Counted from the first letter of the stretch, positions 1 through 7,318 are shown. The stretch is 12,144 bases of DNA from Alphaproteobacteria bacterium (GCA_019508105.1 JAEKMB010000125.1:1-12144), one strand, 5' to 3'. Program-made: numbers and translations. The notes: generated by a model from the letters alone, not told the origin.

Positions 1-2093
1 GCGCCGTCAACCTGCCGCTGGATGACACGCTGTTCCTGCGGGTGGCGCTGAATTCGGAAAACCAGAAGGGTTATATCGCCAACAATTTTCTTGATCCGGC
101 AACGGGACGCCGTAACGCCCAGGCTGCGATGGGCTTCAAGAAGCTGGCCGGCGTTTTTTCGGTGAAATGGCAGCCCGACGACAGCTTCGACCTGGTGGTG
201 CGCGCCGACATTTCTTCAGAGCATGATACCGGCTCGACCTATCATGACCTGGGTTATTTTGTGGGCACCGTGGCGTCCGCCGGCCGCACCTCGATCTGCA
301 ACATCCCGGTCACCTGCCTTCCATTCACCGATTTGCGCGGCCAGGTCATGCAGCCTTATTACCTGACGGCCACCGCCACCGGCGTTTCCAATCCCAATCC
401 CTCGCCCCAGGCCTATAACGCGATCCTGGCTTCGGTGCTGCGCGAACAGACCTACGGCTTCTGGTCCGCCGAGCAGGATATTTCCAACCTCAGCGCCGGG
501 CATTACGGAACCTATTCGGCCACCGCGAACAAGAAATTTGGCGACATTGATGTCCGCCTGATGGCGGCCTTTCGCACCTTCAACAGCACCGGCACCGCGG
601 TCAGCCGCGGCCTGCCCTTCGAAAGCAATACCTACAAGTATAACTTCCCGAACTATCAGTCCTGGCAGAGCGAACTGACCGTCAATGGCCGCAGCTTTGA
701 CGACAAGCTGCAATGGACGACAGGCCTGTTCTATTTCAACGAGCGCAGCCCCAATGACGGCGGCTTCCTTTATCAATTCCTGCCTTCGGCCGCCGGGCCG
801 CCCACCGCCGCGGCGGGTAAGCAGTTCAGCATCACCGATTGGAGCAACAACAGCGAGCGGAACAGCTCCTACGCTGCTTACGCCCAGGCGACTTACAGCA
901 TCTGGTCTGACACCCGCTTCACGGTGGGTGGACGCTACACCTATGACGAGCGCTCCGCGCATATCGCCAGCCAGTCGACACGCACCCCGGCCACCGCGGC
1001 GACCAACGCAACCCTGACCAACGCGGTCTTCAATCCGGCGCCTTTCACCTATAACGGCATCAGCTACGCCGGACAAAGCAATGTCTGCCTGCTGACCAGC
1101 GCCACCGGTGTAACCCTGCCGCTGGCGCAATGCGCGGCGGACATCAACAAGAGCTACCACAAACCGACCTGGACCCTGGCGCTGGATCATGACCTGTGGG
1201 AAGGCACCATGGTCTATGCCACCATGCGCTCGGGCTATCGCTCCGGCGGCATCAATACCCAGGCGCAGAATATCGCCGCCCTGACGGCGTTGCCGGAAAA
1301 CGTACTGGACTATGAGATCGGTGTGAAATCGGACTGGACGGTAGCGGGCATGGCGCTGCGCACCAACCTGGCGCTCTATGAAACCAGTTATCACAATATC
1401 CAGGTGCAGCAGCAGGTTCCCAATGTGACCTTGGCCACCGCCGTCGGCGGCGGCGCCTGCACCCAGACCCAGTTCAATGCCGGCAACTGCGTCGGCTTTC
1501 TGAACGAGAACGTCACTCTCAACGCCGCGGCGGGCAAGATCTATGGCGCGGAATGGGACGTCACCCTGATCCCGACCGAGTGGCTGACGCTCAATGCTTC
1601 GGGCAGCTATATTGATCCGCGCTACACCGACTTTACCTTCATTGTGCCGGCCGGCTATCTGCAGCCCAGCAGCGGAACCAATCTGTCGGGCACGCCCATC
1701 CCGGTGCCGACCTGGCAGACCAATGAAACCGCGACCGTCAATTTCGGTACCGATCTGGGCGGGCTGCCGTTGGGCGATACCGTGTTCACGGCGCATTACT
1801 ACTGGCAGAGCCGCTATCTGGCGGACTTGCGGTCCTTCAATCCGTTGCAGCGTAGTTTCGCTTACGGTCTCTTGAACTTCCGGCTGGAATTCACCGATGT
1901 CGGCCATAGCAATGCCGATCTGGCCCTGTTCATGAACAATGTCGTCAACACGCAAGCCTGCTTGCCGGAGTATAATGGCGTGCTGAATTCGGCGCCCAAC
2001 GGGACCTTTGGCTCCCCCAATACGTCCGGCGTTCTGCAATGCATCCCGCTGCCGCCGCGCATGACGGGTGTGACCTTGGGATATAAATTCTGA
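1..2093 (+). CDS. TonB-dependent outer-membrane receptor, 3' part (5' end outside window)
   Basis: The reading frame is open from base 3, before any plausible start, so the gene begins left of the window; about 696 residues are visible. The visible part looks like the beta-barrel of a TonB-dependent receptor: alternating aromatic/polar strands, Asn/Ser/Thr-rich loops, repeated Tyr-containing strand motifs such as FTVGGRYTYDER and YATMRSGYRSGG, and a C-terminal strand ending GVTLGYKF with the terminal Phe typical of outer-membrane barrels. The plug, TonB box and signal peptide are not in the window, so whether it has an STN domain is unknown. Eight cysteines fall as four spaced pairs, probably in extracellular loops. 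Its substrate cannot be told; such receptors import siderophores, vitamins or oligosaccharides. The stop is 185 bases before the sigma-factor start, with no clear terminator between them. The long antisense open frame over it is a coding shadow. Confidence 0.93.
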   Translation, partial: AVNLPLDDTLFLRVALNSENQKGYIANNFLDPATGRRNAQAAMGFKKLAGVFSVKWQPDDSFDLVVRADISSEHDTGSTYHDLGYFVGTVASAGRTSICNIPVTCLPFTDLRGQVMQPYYLTATATGVSNPNPSPQAYNAILASVLREQTYGFWSAEQDISNLSAGHYGTYSATANKKFGDIDVRLMAAFRTFNSTGTAVSRGLPFESNTYKYNFPNYQSWQSELTVNGRSFDDKLQWTTGLFYFNERSPNDGGFLYQFLPSAAGPPTAAAGKQFSITDWSNNSERNSSYAAYAQATYSIWSDTRFTVGGRYTYDERSAHIASQSTRTPATAATNATLTNAVFNPAPFTYNGISYAGQSNVCLLTSATGVTLPLAQCAADINKSYHKPTWTLALDHDLWEGTMVYATMRSGYRSGGINTQAQNIAALTALPENVLDYEIGVKSDWTVAGMALRTNLALYETSYHNIQVQQQVPNVTLATAVGGGACTQTQFNAGNCVGFLNENVTLNAAAGKIYGAEWDVTLIPTEWLTLNASGSYIDPRYTDFTFIVPAGYLQPSSGTNLSGTPIPVPTWQTNETATVNFGTDLGGLPLGDTVFTAHYYWQSRYLADLRSFNPLQRSFAYGLLNFRLEFTDVGHSNADLALFMNNVVNTQACLPEYNGVLNSAPNGTFGSPNTSGVLQCIPLPPRMTGVTLGYKF

Positions 2094-2127
2094 GGCATTG
2101 CGCCTTTCTCGCCTGTCCGTTTTTGAC

Positions 2128-2151
2128 GAAACCCAGGCACGACGGGCCGTT
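2128..2151 (+). promoter_or_regulatory. Candidate ECF-type promoter upstream of the sigma gene
   Basis: GAAAC at 2128-2132 is followed after 15 bases by CGTT at 2148-2151. This resembles the -35/-10 pair (GAAC/GAAAC and CGTT/CGTC) known for many ECF sigma factors, including the alphaproteobacterial EcfG type, though the spacing is at the short edge. Transcription would start near 2157-2160. It might mark autoregulation by the neighbouring FecI-like factor or control by another ECF factor. A TTGACG hexamer at 2123-2128 overlaps it, but no convincing sigma-70 -10 box follows at 17-18 bases. The call rests on short motifs only. Confidence 0.3.
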
Positions 2152-2157
2152 TTCAGA

Positions 2158-2188
2158 CGTAGATGCGTGAACTTCGCATTTCCCTACG
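2158..2188 (+). other. Leader hairpin upstream of the sigma gene
   Basis: CGTAG (2158-2162) pairs with CTACG (2184-2188), and directly inside it ATGCG (2163-2167) pairs with CGCAT (2175-2179). This leaves a 7-base loop and a 4-base bulge on the 3' side, for ten base pairs in all. There is no T-run after it, so it is not an intrinsic terminator for the upstream receptor. It would sit at the 5' end of a transcript from the candidate promoter. Its function is unknown. Confidence 0.35.
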
Positions 2189-2278
2189 GCATGGGCAGAA
2201 CTATCCGCCGCCGTGCCATTTAAGTCGTGCGCCCTGGTGCTGCTCTTGCAAAAGCACCCGTTGTTGCCAACATCGCGC

Positions 2279-2875
2279 ATGGGCTGGGTTTCGGACGATC
2301 GCGCCGCTTGGCTGGCAAGCCACATCCTGCCACATGAACCGGCGTTGCGTGCCTGGCTTCGCCATAAGCGCGTGGTTGACCTGGATGTCGACGATATCGT
2401 GCAAGAGACTTATGCCAGGATCGCCGCGCTCGACATTGTTTCGAACATCCGCGAGCCCAAAAGGTATCTGTTCCAAACGGCCTATTCCATCATCGCCGCC
2501 CATTTTCGCCGATTGCGGGTGGTATCCATCTCGGCCACGGCGGATCTTGATCAATTAAGTCTGATGGCGCCCGAAGCCTCACCGGAACAGGAATTGATTT
2601 ACCGGGACGAACTCAGAGAGTTGGGTGCCGCACTGGCGTCGTTGCCCAGTGCCTGCCGGCAGGCATTCACGCTTCGGCGCATATCTGGTCTGTCTCAGCG
2701 CGAAACTGCGCAAGAGATGCACATCAGCGAAAAGACCGTGGAGAAATACATGGCCAAGAGTGTCCATCTTCTGATGGAAACCTTTGGCCGTGGAGGGAAA
2801 GTGACGTCTCATGCATCTAGAAAGCAGAAAGAACTGATAGCCCCCTATGACAAGACTGAAGAGCCGGGAGGTTGA
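2279..2875 (+). CDS. ECF RNA polymerase sigma factor, FecI-like
   Basis: This 198-residue protein directs RNA polymerase to a small set of promoters when its FecR partner is activated. Sigma region 2 spans about residues 10-82, with the VDDIVQETYARIA and PKRYLFQTAYSIIAAHFRR stretches that match the core-binding and -10 recognition helices. Region 4 spans about 113-166, with LPSACRQAFTLRRISGLSQRE and the helix-turn-helix ETAQEMHISEKTVEKYMAKS. A hydrophilic tail of about 30 residues follows. I chose the ATG at 2279 because the MGWVSDDRAAWLASHILPHE start resembles other FecI-like factors. An in-frame GTG at 2213 would add 22 residues (PFKSCALVLLLQ...) unlike the family. No clear Shine-Dalgarno precedes either start. 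The 3' end overlaps fecR by 29 bases, which implies co-expression. Region 1.1 and 3 domains are absent, as usual for ECF factors. Confidence 0.92.
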   Translation: MGWVSDDRAAWLASHILPHEPALRAWLRHKRVVDLDVDDIVQETYARIAALDIVSNIREPKRYLFQTAYSIIAAHFRRLRVVSISATADLDQLSLMAPEASPEQELIYRDELRELGAALASLPSACRQAFTLRRISGLSQRETAQEMHISEKTVEKYMAKSVHLLMETFGRGGKVTSHASRKQKELIAPYDKTEEPGG

Positions 2876-3836
2876 CCGCCAGGCGGCTGAATGGGCCGCC
2901 AAGGTGGATTCCGGGCCACTGAGTCCGGACCAGCAGGCCAGCCTCGATGGCTGGCTGGAAGCCGATATTCGCCATTTCGGCGCGTTCGCCAAGGCGCGGG
3001 CGGTGCTGGCTTTTGCCGACCGGGCGAAGGCATTCGGCCCGAGCTTCGATGCGGCATCCTTTGAGCCCTTCGTGCAGCCAAACGCGTCAACACGCTGGAT
3101 GTCGCGGCGCCGGTTCGCCCTGTCGGGCGCGATCGCAGCGGGCGTGGCCACCACGATCTTTGCCGTGCCGCAGGCCTGGCGCGCCTTCCATGTCAGGAGC
3201 TACGAAACACGAATTGGTGAAACCCGGATAGTGCCGTTGGACGACGGCTCGATTGTCACATTGAATACCGATTCCCGGATGGAAGTGAAATATACCGAAG
3301 AAAAACGGGGCATCACCCTGGTGAAAGGCGAGGCATTGTTCGACGTTGCAAAAAACAAGCTGCGCCCGTTCATCGTCGATGCCGCCGGAGCCACGGTTCG
3401 GGCCGTTGGGACCAGTTTCTCGGTAACGCTGCTTCCCAACCGCCCCATCCAGGTGCTGGTGCGGGAAGGCGAAGTCGAGATTAAACGCCCCGAAATATTG
3501 GGCGGTGCGCCGGTACGATTGTCGGCGAACAGCAGGGCCGTGGCGCCCCCGGATGCGCCGATCGAAACCATACCGGTCACACGGGTCGAGGTTTCCCGCG
3601 AGCTGTTGTGGCGCGTCGGGCGTCTGTCATTTGAAGGCGAAACACTGGAATCTGCTGCCGCGACATTCGCCCGCTACAGCAGCATCCGCATTGAGATCGA
3701 CGATCCGGTGCTTGCCAAAGAGACCGTCACGGGCGTGTTCGTTTCCAATGATCCGATCGGATTTTCCAAAGCCGTGGCGCTGTCTTTGGGATTGCGAGCT
3801 GACGTGAATGATGACGCGGTAAAAATATCACGCTGA
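2847..3836 (+). CDS. FecR-type anti-sigma / signal-transducing membrane protein
   Basis: This 329-residue inner-membrane regulator would relay receptor occupancy to the FecI-like sigma factor. Domains in order: a cytoplasmic N-terminal DUF4880-like segment (about 8-55, with DRQAAEWAAKVDSGPLS and FGAFAKARAVL), one transmembrane segment (about 89-108), a periplasmic FecR domain (about 118-215, with IGETRIVPLDDGS, LVKGEALFDVA, AVGTSFSV and VLVREGEVEI), and a C-terminal DUF4974/STN-like domain (about 255-327, beginning LLWRVGRLSFEGETLESAAATF). A twin-arginine motif, SRRRF at 86-90, sits directly before the membrane segment. The ATG at 2847 overlaps the sigma gene by 29 bases and has no good ribosome binding site, so translation is probably coupled to the sigma gene. 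In E. coli the N-terminus of FecR contacts FecI and the C-terminus contacts the receptor's STN domain; the same layout is visible here. Confidence 0.93.
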   Translation: MTRLKSREVDRQAAEWAAKVDSGPLSPDQQASLDGWLEADIRHFGAFAKARAVLAFADRAKAFGPSFDAASFEPFVQPNASTRWMSRRRFALSGAIAAGVATTIFAVPQAWRAFHVRSYETRIGETRIVPLDDGSIVTLNTDSRMEVKYTEEKRGITLVKGEALFDVAKNKLRPFIVDAAGATVRAVGTSFSVTLLPNRPIQVLVREGEVEIKRPEILGGAPVRLSANSRAVAPPDAPIETIPVTRVEVSRELLWRVGRLSFEGETLESAAATFARYSSIRIEIDDPVLAKETVTGVFVSNDPIGFSKAVALSLGLRADVNDDAVKISR

Positions 3837-3915
3837 TTTTGCACAACGGCATAGGGATTTGAGAGGCCCTACGCATCTAACTCTGAGTGAACCTGCAGCA
3901 AGACGGGTTCTTAAC

Positions 3916-3925
3916 AAGGGGGAAG
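3916..3925 (+). promoter_or_regulatory. Ribosome binding site that fixes the receptor start
   Basis: AAGGGGGAAG ends three bases before the ATG at 3928, with the GGGGG core ending five bases before it. It decides between this ATG and an upstream in-frame TTG at 3859. Starting at 3928 also places a canonical signal peptide at the very N-terminus. The 91 bases between fecR and this gene otherwise hold only a weak inverted repeat (TAGGG 3852-3856 / CCCTA 3867-3871) and no promoter I can support. Confidence 0.75.
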
Positions 3926-3927
3926 AC

Positions 3928-6900
3928 ATGCGCGCTGCCTGGACGAAAATGGCCTTATTCACCGGTGTTGCTTCGGCGGCTCTGTGTTGTGCGGGGAGTG
4001 CATGGGCCCAGGCTCATTCGTTCGATGTCCCTGCCGAAGATGCCAACAAGGCGATTCCCGAATTTGCGCGACAGGCCGGCATACAAATCATCGCGCCCGG
4101 GGACCGTTTAAGGGGCGTAAAAACAACACCGATCAAGGGCAATTTCGAAACGCGGGTGGCGCTCGCTCAGCTTCTTGTGGGAACAGGAACCGAGGTTGCT
4201 TCCGACGACGGCAATACCATCATCCTGAATGCCCCGCAGGCCCGCGCCAGGATGGCCGCTCCCGTCAGCGAAGTTTCCAATATGGCCGGCGGCTCCGCGC
4301 CGCTGGAATCCGTCGTGGTGACGGGTTCGCGCGTCATTTCCGACGCGGCAAATTCGCCCACACCGGTCACGATTATCTCAGCACAGCAGCTTCAGGCCAC
4401 CACACCCACCAACCTCCCTGATGGCCTGAACAAGCTGCCGATCTTTCAGGGCTCCCAGCTGATCGGCCGGGCCGGCGATGGCAGCATCAACGCCGCCAGC
4501 AATGTTTTGAACCTGAGAAATTTCGGCTCCAACCGGACGCTGGTGCTGCTCGATGGTCATCGCGCGCCGCCCTCCAATGCGAATGGTACAGTCGATATCG
4601 ACTCCCTGCCGCAGATGCTGGTGTCCCGGATCGATATCGTGACCGGAGGTGCATCCGCGGTTTATGGTTCCGATGCCGTGACCGGGGTGGTGAATTTCGT
4701 CCTCGACAAGAAATTTGCCGGGCTCAAGATTGACAGCAATGCCGGGATCTCGAACTTCGGAGACGCCTTCAGCTACAAGTTCGGCATGGCGGCGGGCGGC
4801 GATCTGTTCGGCGGCCGCGGCCATCTTGAAGGCTCAGTGGAGTATCGGCACCGGGACGGCATCAACCAATATGACAGGCCTTATGGACCATTCAACTTTG
4901 CGCAAGTGGGATCCGGTTCTGTGGCAAACCCTTTCGCCTATATCGTCAATGGTCGCAGGCCCAATTCGACATTCGGCGGCCTGGTTCAGGGCTGTTCTCC
5001 GGCTTGCCCCCAGGCTACCGGCATGCAGTTCATCGCCAATGGCGTGCTGGCGCCCTTTGTCCCCGGTGTCGCGGGTGCAAGAGATGCGGCCGGCAATGTG
5101 ACGACGGGGACTGGCAACGAGAATTCGGGTGGCGACGGCGCTTTTTCGCCTTATGGCACGCTGCAAGACGCCTATCGCCAAGGCTCGCTGTTCGCCCGGT
5201 TCAGCTATGAGGTAAACGACACCACCAGCTTTTATCTCCAGACTGCCGCGTCGGAAGCATTTTCCACGGGTTGGCATTTCCCGATGAAACTGACTCCGGG
5301 CGCGGGGCAGGCCGATCTGTTCTACAAGAACAATCCGTTTCTGACCCCGGCGGTGCAGACCGCGCTGGGCAATAACGGCACCAACCCGGTGCAAGTCGCC
5401 GCCGCCAACCCGGCAGTGCAGCCCGGCAACAGCTTTCAGTTGGGAGAATTTCTCACAGGCCTGGGCCAGAATGAATATAACGGCGCCACCAACGTAAACC
5501 GGTTGCTGAGCCTCCAGGCGGGGCTGGACGGCACTTTCCTGGCGGGCCGCTTTGCCTGGAATCTGTTTTACACCCATGGTGAAAATCGCCTGGCAGTGGA
5601 TCTGATCAACAACCAGAATTACCAGAAGCTCTATGCCGCCAGCGATGCGGTCCTCAATGCCAACGGCAGTGTGCAGTGCTTTGCCGCCACTCAGGCCGCG
5701 ACAGCGGCGCAATATGCCAGCTGCATCCCGATCAATCCCTTCGGGCCGACCGCCGTGACCCGCACCGCATTCAATTACTTTGCCGAGGAAACCGTCTTTC
5801 GCCAATCCAACATCCTGGACAATATGGGCGGCACCATTTCGGGCACGCTGCTGGATGACTGGGCCGGTCCGATCAAGGCTGCTTTGTCGGCCGAGGCGCG
5901 CTTCAATGACTATACCGTCACCACCAATGCCCCGATCACCACGGTGGATTGCACCGGCTTGCGGCTCTGTAGTTCGCTTCTGCCGCTCTATGCCCAGCCC
6001 GTCCTGGCGCCGGTCCATGCCTCCAACAATGTCTGGGAAGTCGCCGGGGAAGCGGTGGTCCCGCTGCTCCGGGATGCAGTATTGGCCCGCAGCTTTGACC
6101 TGAATATCGCCGGCCGTTACACCAACTACAGCACCTCGGGCTCGGTCCAGACCTGGAAGATCGGTTTCGACTGGAACGTCATTGATCAGCTGCGTTTCCG
6201 CGGCACGACGTCCATCGACATTCGCGCGCCCACGCTGAGCGACCTGTTCCAGCCGGCGCAGGTAGCGGTCACAGGCTTCAGCGACATTCATACCGCGACC
6301 AACAGCACCACCTTCAACGTCACCCAGGGCAATACCAGTCTTACGCCCGAAGTCTCCCGCACCTATACCGTGGGCGCGGTATGGACACCGGACGTCATTC
6401 CAGGGTTGACGGTGTCACTCGACTATTTCCGCATCCATATGAAGAATGCGATCAACCAGATCCAGGCAACCAACAACTCCGTCCAGAGCCTGTGCGAGGC
6501 ATCGGGAGGCACCGCGTCCTATTGCCTGCTGTATCAGCGTCCCCTGCCGTTCAGCAATACGACGCCGGCGAACTATCCCACCAAAATCTTCACCCAGAAT
6601 CTCAATACGGCATCCATCCAGACCGAAGGGTTTGATTTCGAGACCAATTACAGTTTCGAGATGGCGGACCTGGTGGATGGCTGGGCTGGGTCCTGGACGG
6701 CGCGAGCCCTTGCCACCTACCAGCCCGTCAACAAATCCATCCTGTTTCCGGGGGCACCTTTTACGCGCATCGCCTCTCCCAAGACCCGTTTCACCGCCTT
6801 CCTGAACTATTCGCTCAACGATTGGACCTTGGGCCTGCAGGATCGCTGGCTCAGCGGATTCAGCCAGGTGTCAGGGCCGATCACCGCGACCACCAACAAT

Positions 6901-7128
6901 TGGGTCAAATCCCATGTGCGGTCGTGGAATGTCATGGACGTGAATATCGAGCGCAATTTCGGGATGGCCGGCGCCGACATGACCGCTTACTTCGTGGTGC
7001 AGAACTTCCTCAATGCCCGGCCCGACCTTGTGCCGTCCGTGACCAATATCGGCCTGGATTATCCGGTTGCCGCCGGTCAGGATCCCATGGGGCGTTACTT
7101 CACCATCGGCATCCGCGCCAATCTGTAA
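3928..7128 (+). CDS. TonB-dependent receptor with N-terminal STN signalling domain (FecA-like transducer)
   Basis: This 1066-residue outer-membrane receptor should both import a ligand and signal to FecR. A signal peptide covers residues 1-27 (cleavage near SAWA/QA). An STN secretin/TonB short domain spans about 31-101, with FDVPAEDANKAIPEFARQAG and GIQIIAP. A TonB-box-like LESVVVTGSR lies at 126-135. The plug spans about 138-255 (SPTPVTIISAQQL, LRNFGSNRTLVLLDGHR, IDIVTGGASAVYGSDAVTGVVNF). The barrel runs to the terminal strand MGRYFTIGIRANL. The STN domain is the hallmark of receptors acting in cell-surface signalling, and the sigma-FecR-receptor order matches E. coli fecIRA. The ligand cannot be deduced. 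The length exceeds typical FecA (about 770 residues) because the extracellular loops are long; eight cysteines occur as four spaced pairs, perhaps disulfide-closed loops. It is probably co-transcribed with fecIR or driven by the sigma factor. Confidence 0.95.
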   Translation: MRAAWTKMALFTGVASAALCCAGSAWAQAHSFDVPAEDANKAIPEFARQAGIQIIAPGDRLRGVKTTPIKGNFETRVALAQLLVGTGTEVASDDGNTIILNAPQARARMAAPVSEVSNMAGGSAPLESVVVTGSRVISDAANSPTPVTIISAQQLQATTPTNLPDGLNKLPIFQGSQLIGRAGDGSINAASNVLNLRNFGSNRTLVLLDGHRAPPSNANGTVDIDSLPQMLVSRIDIVTGGASAVYGSDAVTGVVNFVLDKKFAGLKIDSNAGISNFGDAFSYKFGMAAGGDLFGGRGHLEGSVEYRHRDGINQYDRPYGPFNFAQVGSGSVANPFAYIVNGRRPNSTFGGLVQGCSPACPQATGMQFIANGVLAPFVPGVAGARDAAGNVTTGTGNENSGGDGAFSPYGTLQDAYRQGSLFARFSYEVNDTTSFYLQTAASEAFSTGWHFPMKLTPGAGQADLFYKNNPFLTPAVQTALGNNGTNPVQVAAANPAVQPGNSFQLGEFLTGLGQNEYNGATNVNRLLSLQAGLDGTFLAGRFAWNLFYTHGENRLAVDLINNQNYQKLYAASDAVLNANGSVQCFAATQAATAAQYASCIPINPFGPTAVTRTAFNYFAEETVFRQSNILDNMGGTISGTLLDDWAGPIKAALSAEARFNDYTVTTNAPITTVDCTGLRLCSSLLPLYAQPVLAPVHASNNVWEVAGEAVVPLLRDAVLARSFDLNIAGRYTNYSTSGSVQTWKIGFDWNVIDQLRFRGTTSIDIRAPTLSDLFQPAQVAVTGFSDIHTATNSTTFNVTQGNTSLTPEVSRTYTVGAVWTPDVIPGLTVSLDYFRIHMKNAINQIQATNNSVQSLCEASGGTASYCLLYQRPLPFSNTTPANYPTKIFTQNLNTASIQTEGFDFETNYSFEMADLVDGWAGSWTARALATYQPVNKSILFPGAPFTRIASPKTRFTAFLNYSLNDWTLGLQDRWLSGFSQVSGPITATTNNWVKSHVRSWNVMDVNIERNFGMAGADMTAYFVVQNFLNARPDLVPSVTNIGLDYPVAAGQDPMGRYFTIGIRANL

Positions 7129-7136
7129 AACCCGAC

Positions 7137-7166
7137 CGGCTCCGAGCCTCCCCTGGATCGGAGCCG
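7137..7166 (+). other. Hairpin just after the receptor stop
   Basis: CGGCTCCGA (7137-7145) is perfectly complementary to TCGGAGCCG (7158-7166) around a 12-base loop. It begins eight bases after the receptor stop. Only a short CATTT follows, so it is a weak intrinsic terminator at best. It may instead protect the 3' end of the mRNA from exonucleases. Confidence 0.55.
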
Positions 7167-7168
7167 CA

Positions 7169-7201
7169 TTTCACGACCGGCGTTCCATGCCATCCGTGAA
7201 A
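7169..7201 (+). other. Second hairpin of the 3' cluster
   Basis: TTTCACG (7169-7175) pairs with CGTGAAA (7195-7201). The 19-base loop can form a short inner GGC/GCC pairing. It sits between the first hairpin and the strong terminator, with almost no unpaired bases on either side. Confidence 0.4.
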
Positions 7202-7204
7202 ACT

Positions 7205-7248
7205 ATGGCCGATTCCCAGTTCCTTCAGATGGGAATCGGCCATTTTTC
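7205..7248 (+). terminator. Strong rho-independent terminator
   Basis: ATGGCCGATTCCCA (7205-7218) pairs perfectly over 14 bases with TGGGAATCGGCCAT (7230-7243) around an 11-base loop. The last stem T continues into a TTTTT run to 7247. It ends the sigma-FecR-receptor transcript and separates it from the DUF1326 operon. The weak A content on the opposite side (AAAACT before the stem) gives little reason to call it bidirectional. Confidence 0.88.
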
Positions 7249-7289
7249 TTCTGGGACAGCCCAGACAGGTGCCGCTGCCGATTTTTTGG

Positions 7290-7295
7290 TATATT
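7290..7295 (+). promoter_or_regulatory. Possible -10 element for the DUF1326-DUF2182 operon
   Basis: TATATT at 7290-7295 lies in a conspicuously AT-rich patch (7281-7296) between the terminator and the DUF1326 start. A promoter is expected here because a terminator closes the upstream transcript. No recognisable TTGACA-like -35 box stands 16-18 bases upstream, so it may need an activator, or the true promoter may differ. The start codon is only 24 bases downstream, giving a very short leader. Confidence 0.3.
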
Positions 7296-7304
7296 AGGGC
7301 CCCC

Positions 7305-7313
7305 AGGGGAGGG
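7305..7313 (+). promoter_or_regulatory. Ribosome binding site of the DUF1326 gene
   Basis: AGGGGAGGG ends five bases before the ATG at 7319, a strong Shine-Dalgarno match that supports this start. The CCCC run just upstream (7301-7304) could partly pair with it, but no stable hairpin is evident. Confidence 0.7.
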
Positions 7314-7318
7314 TCACC

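Noticed and set aside
216..2039. A 607-codon open frame on the minus strand
   Set aside because: It is antisense to the first receptor and its translation is low-complexity, rich in Gly, Arg, Ile and Gln with no domain pattern; it is a shadow of GC-rich coding sequence.
2213..2278. GTG start extending the sigma factor by 22 residues
   Set aside because: No Shine-Dalgarno stands in front of it, and the added PFKSCALVLLLQ-type stretch does not fit the usual FecI N-terminus, though it cannot be fully excluded.
2163..2558. A 131-codon plus-strand frame starting ahead of the sigma gene
   Set aside because: It overlaps the sigma gene in another frame, and its composition (Cys, Arg, Pro, Ser) looks like a frame shadow; the sigma frame carries real region 2 and 4 motifs.
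3859..3927. TTG start extending the STN receptor by 23 residues
   Set aside because: It would bury the signal peptide, while the ATG at 3928 has an excellent ribosome binding site.
4834..6291. A 485-codon open frame on the minus strand
   Set aside because: It is antisense to the STN receptor, starts nowhere sensible and shows no family motif; coding shadow.
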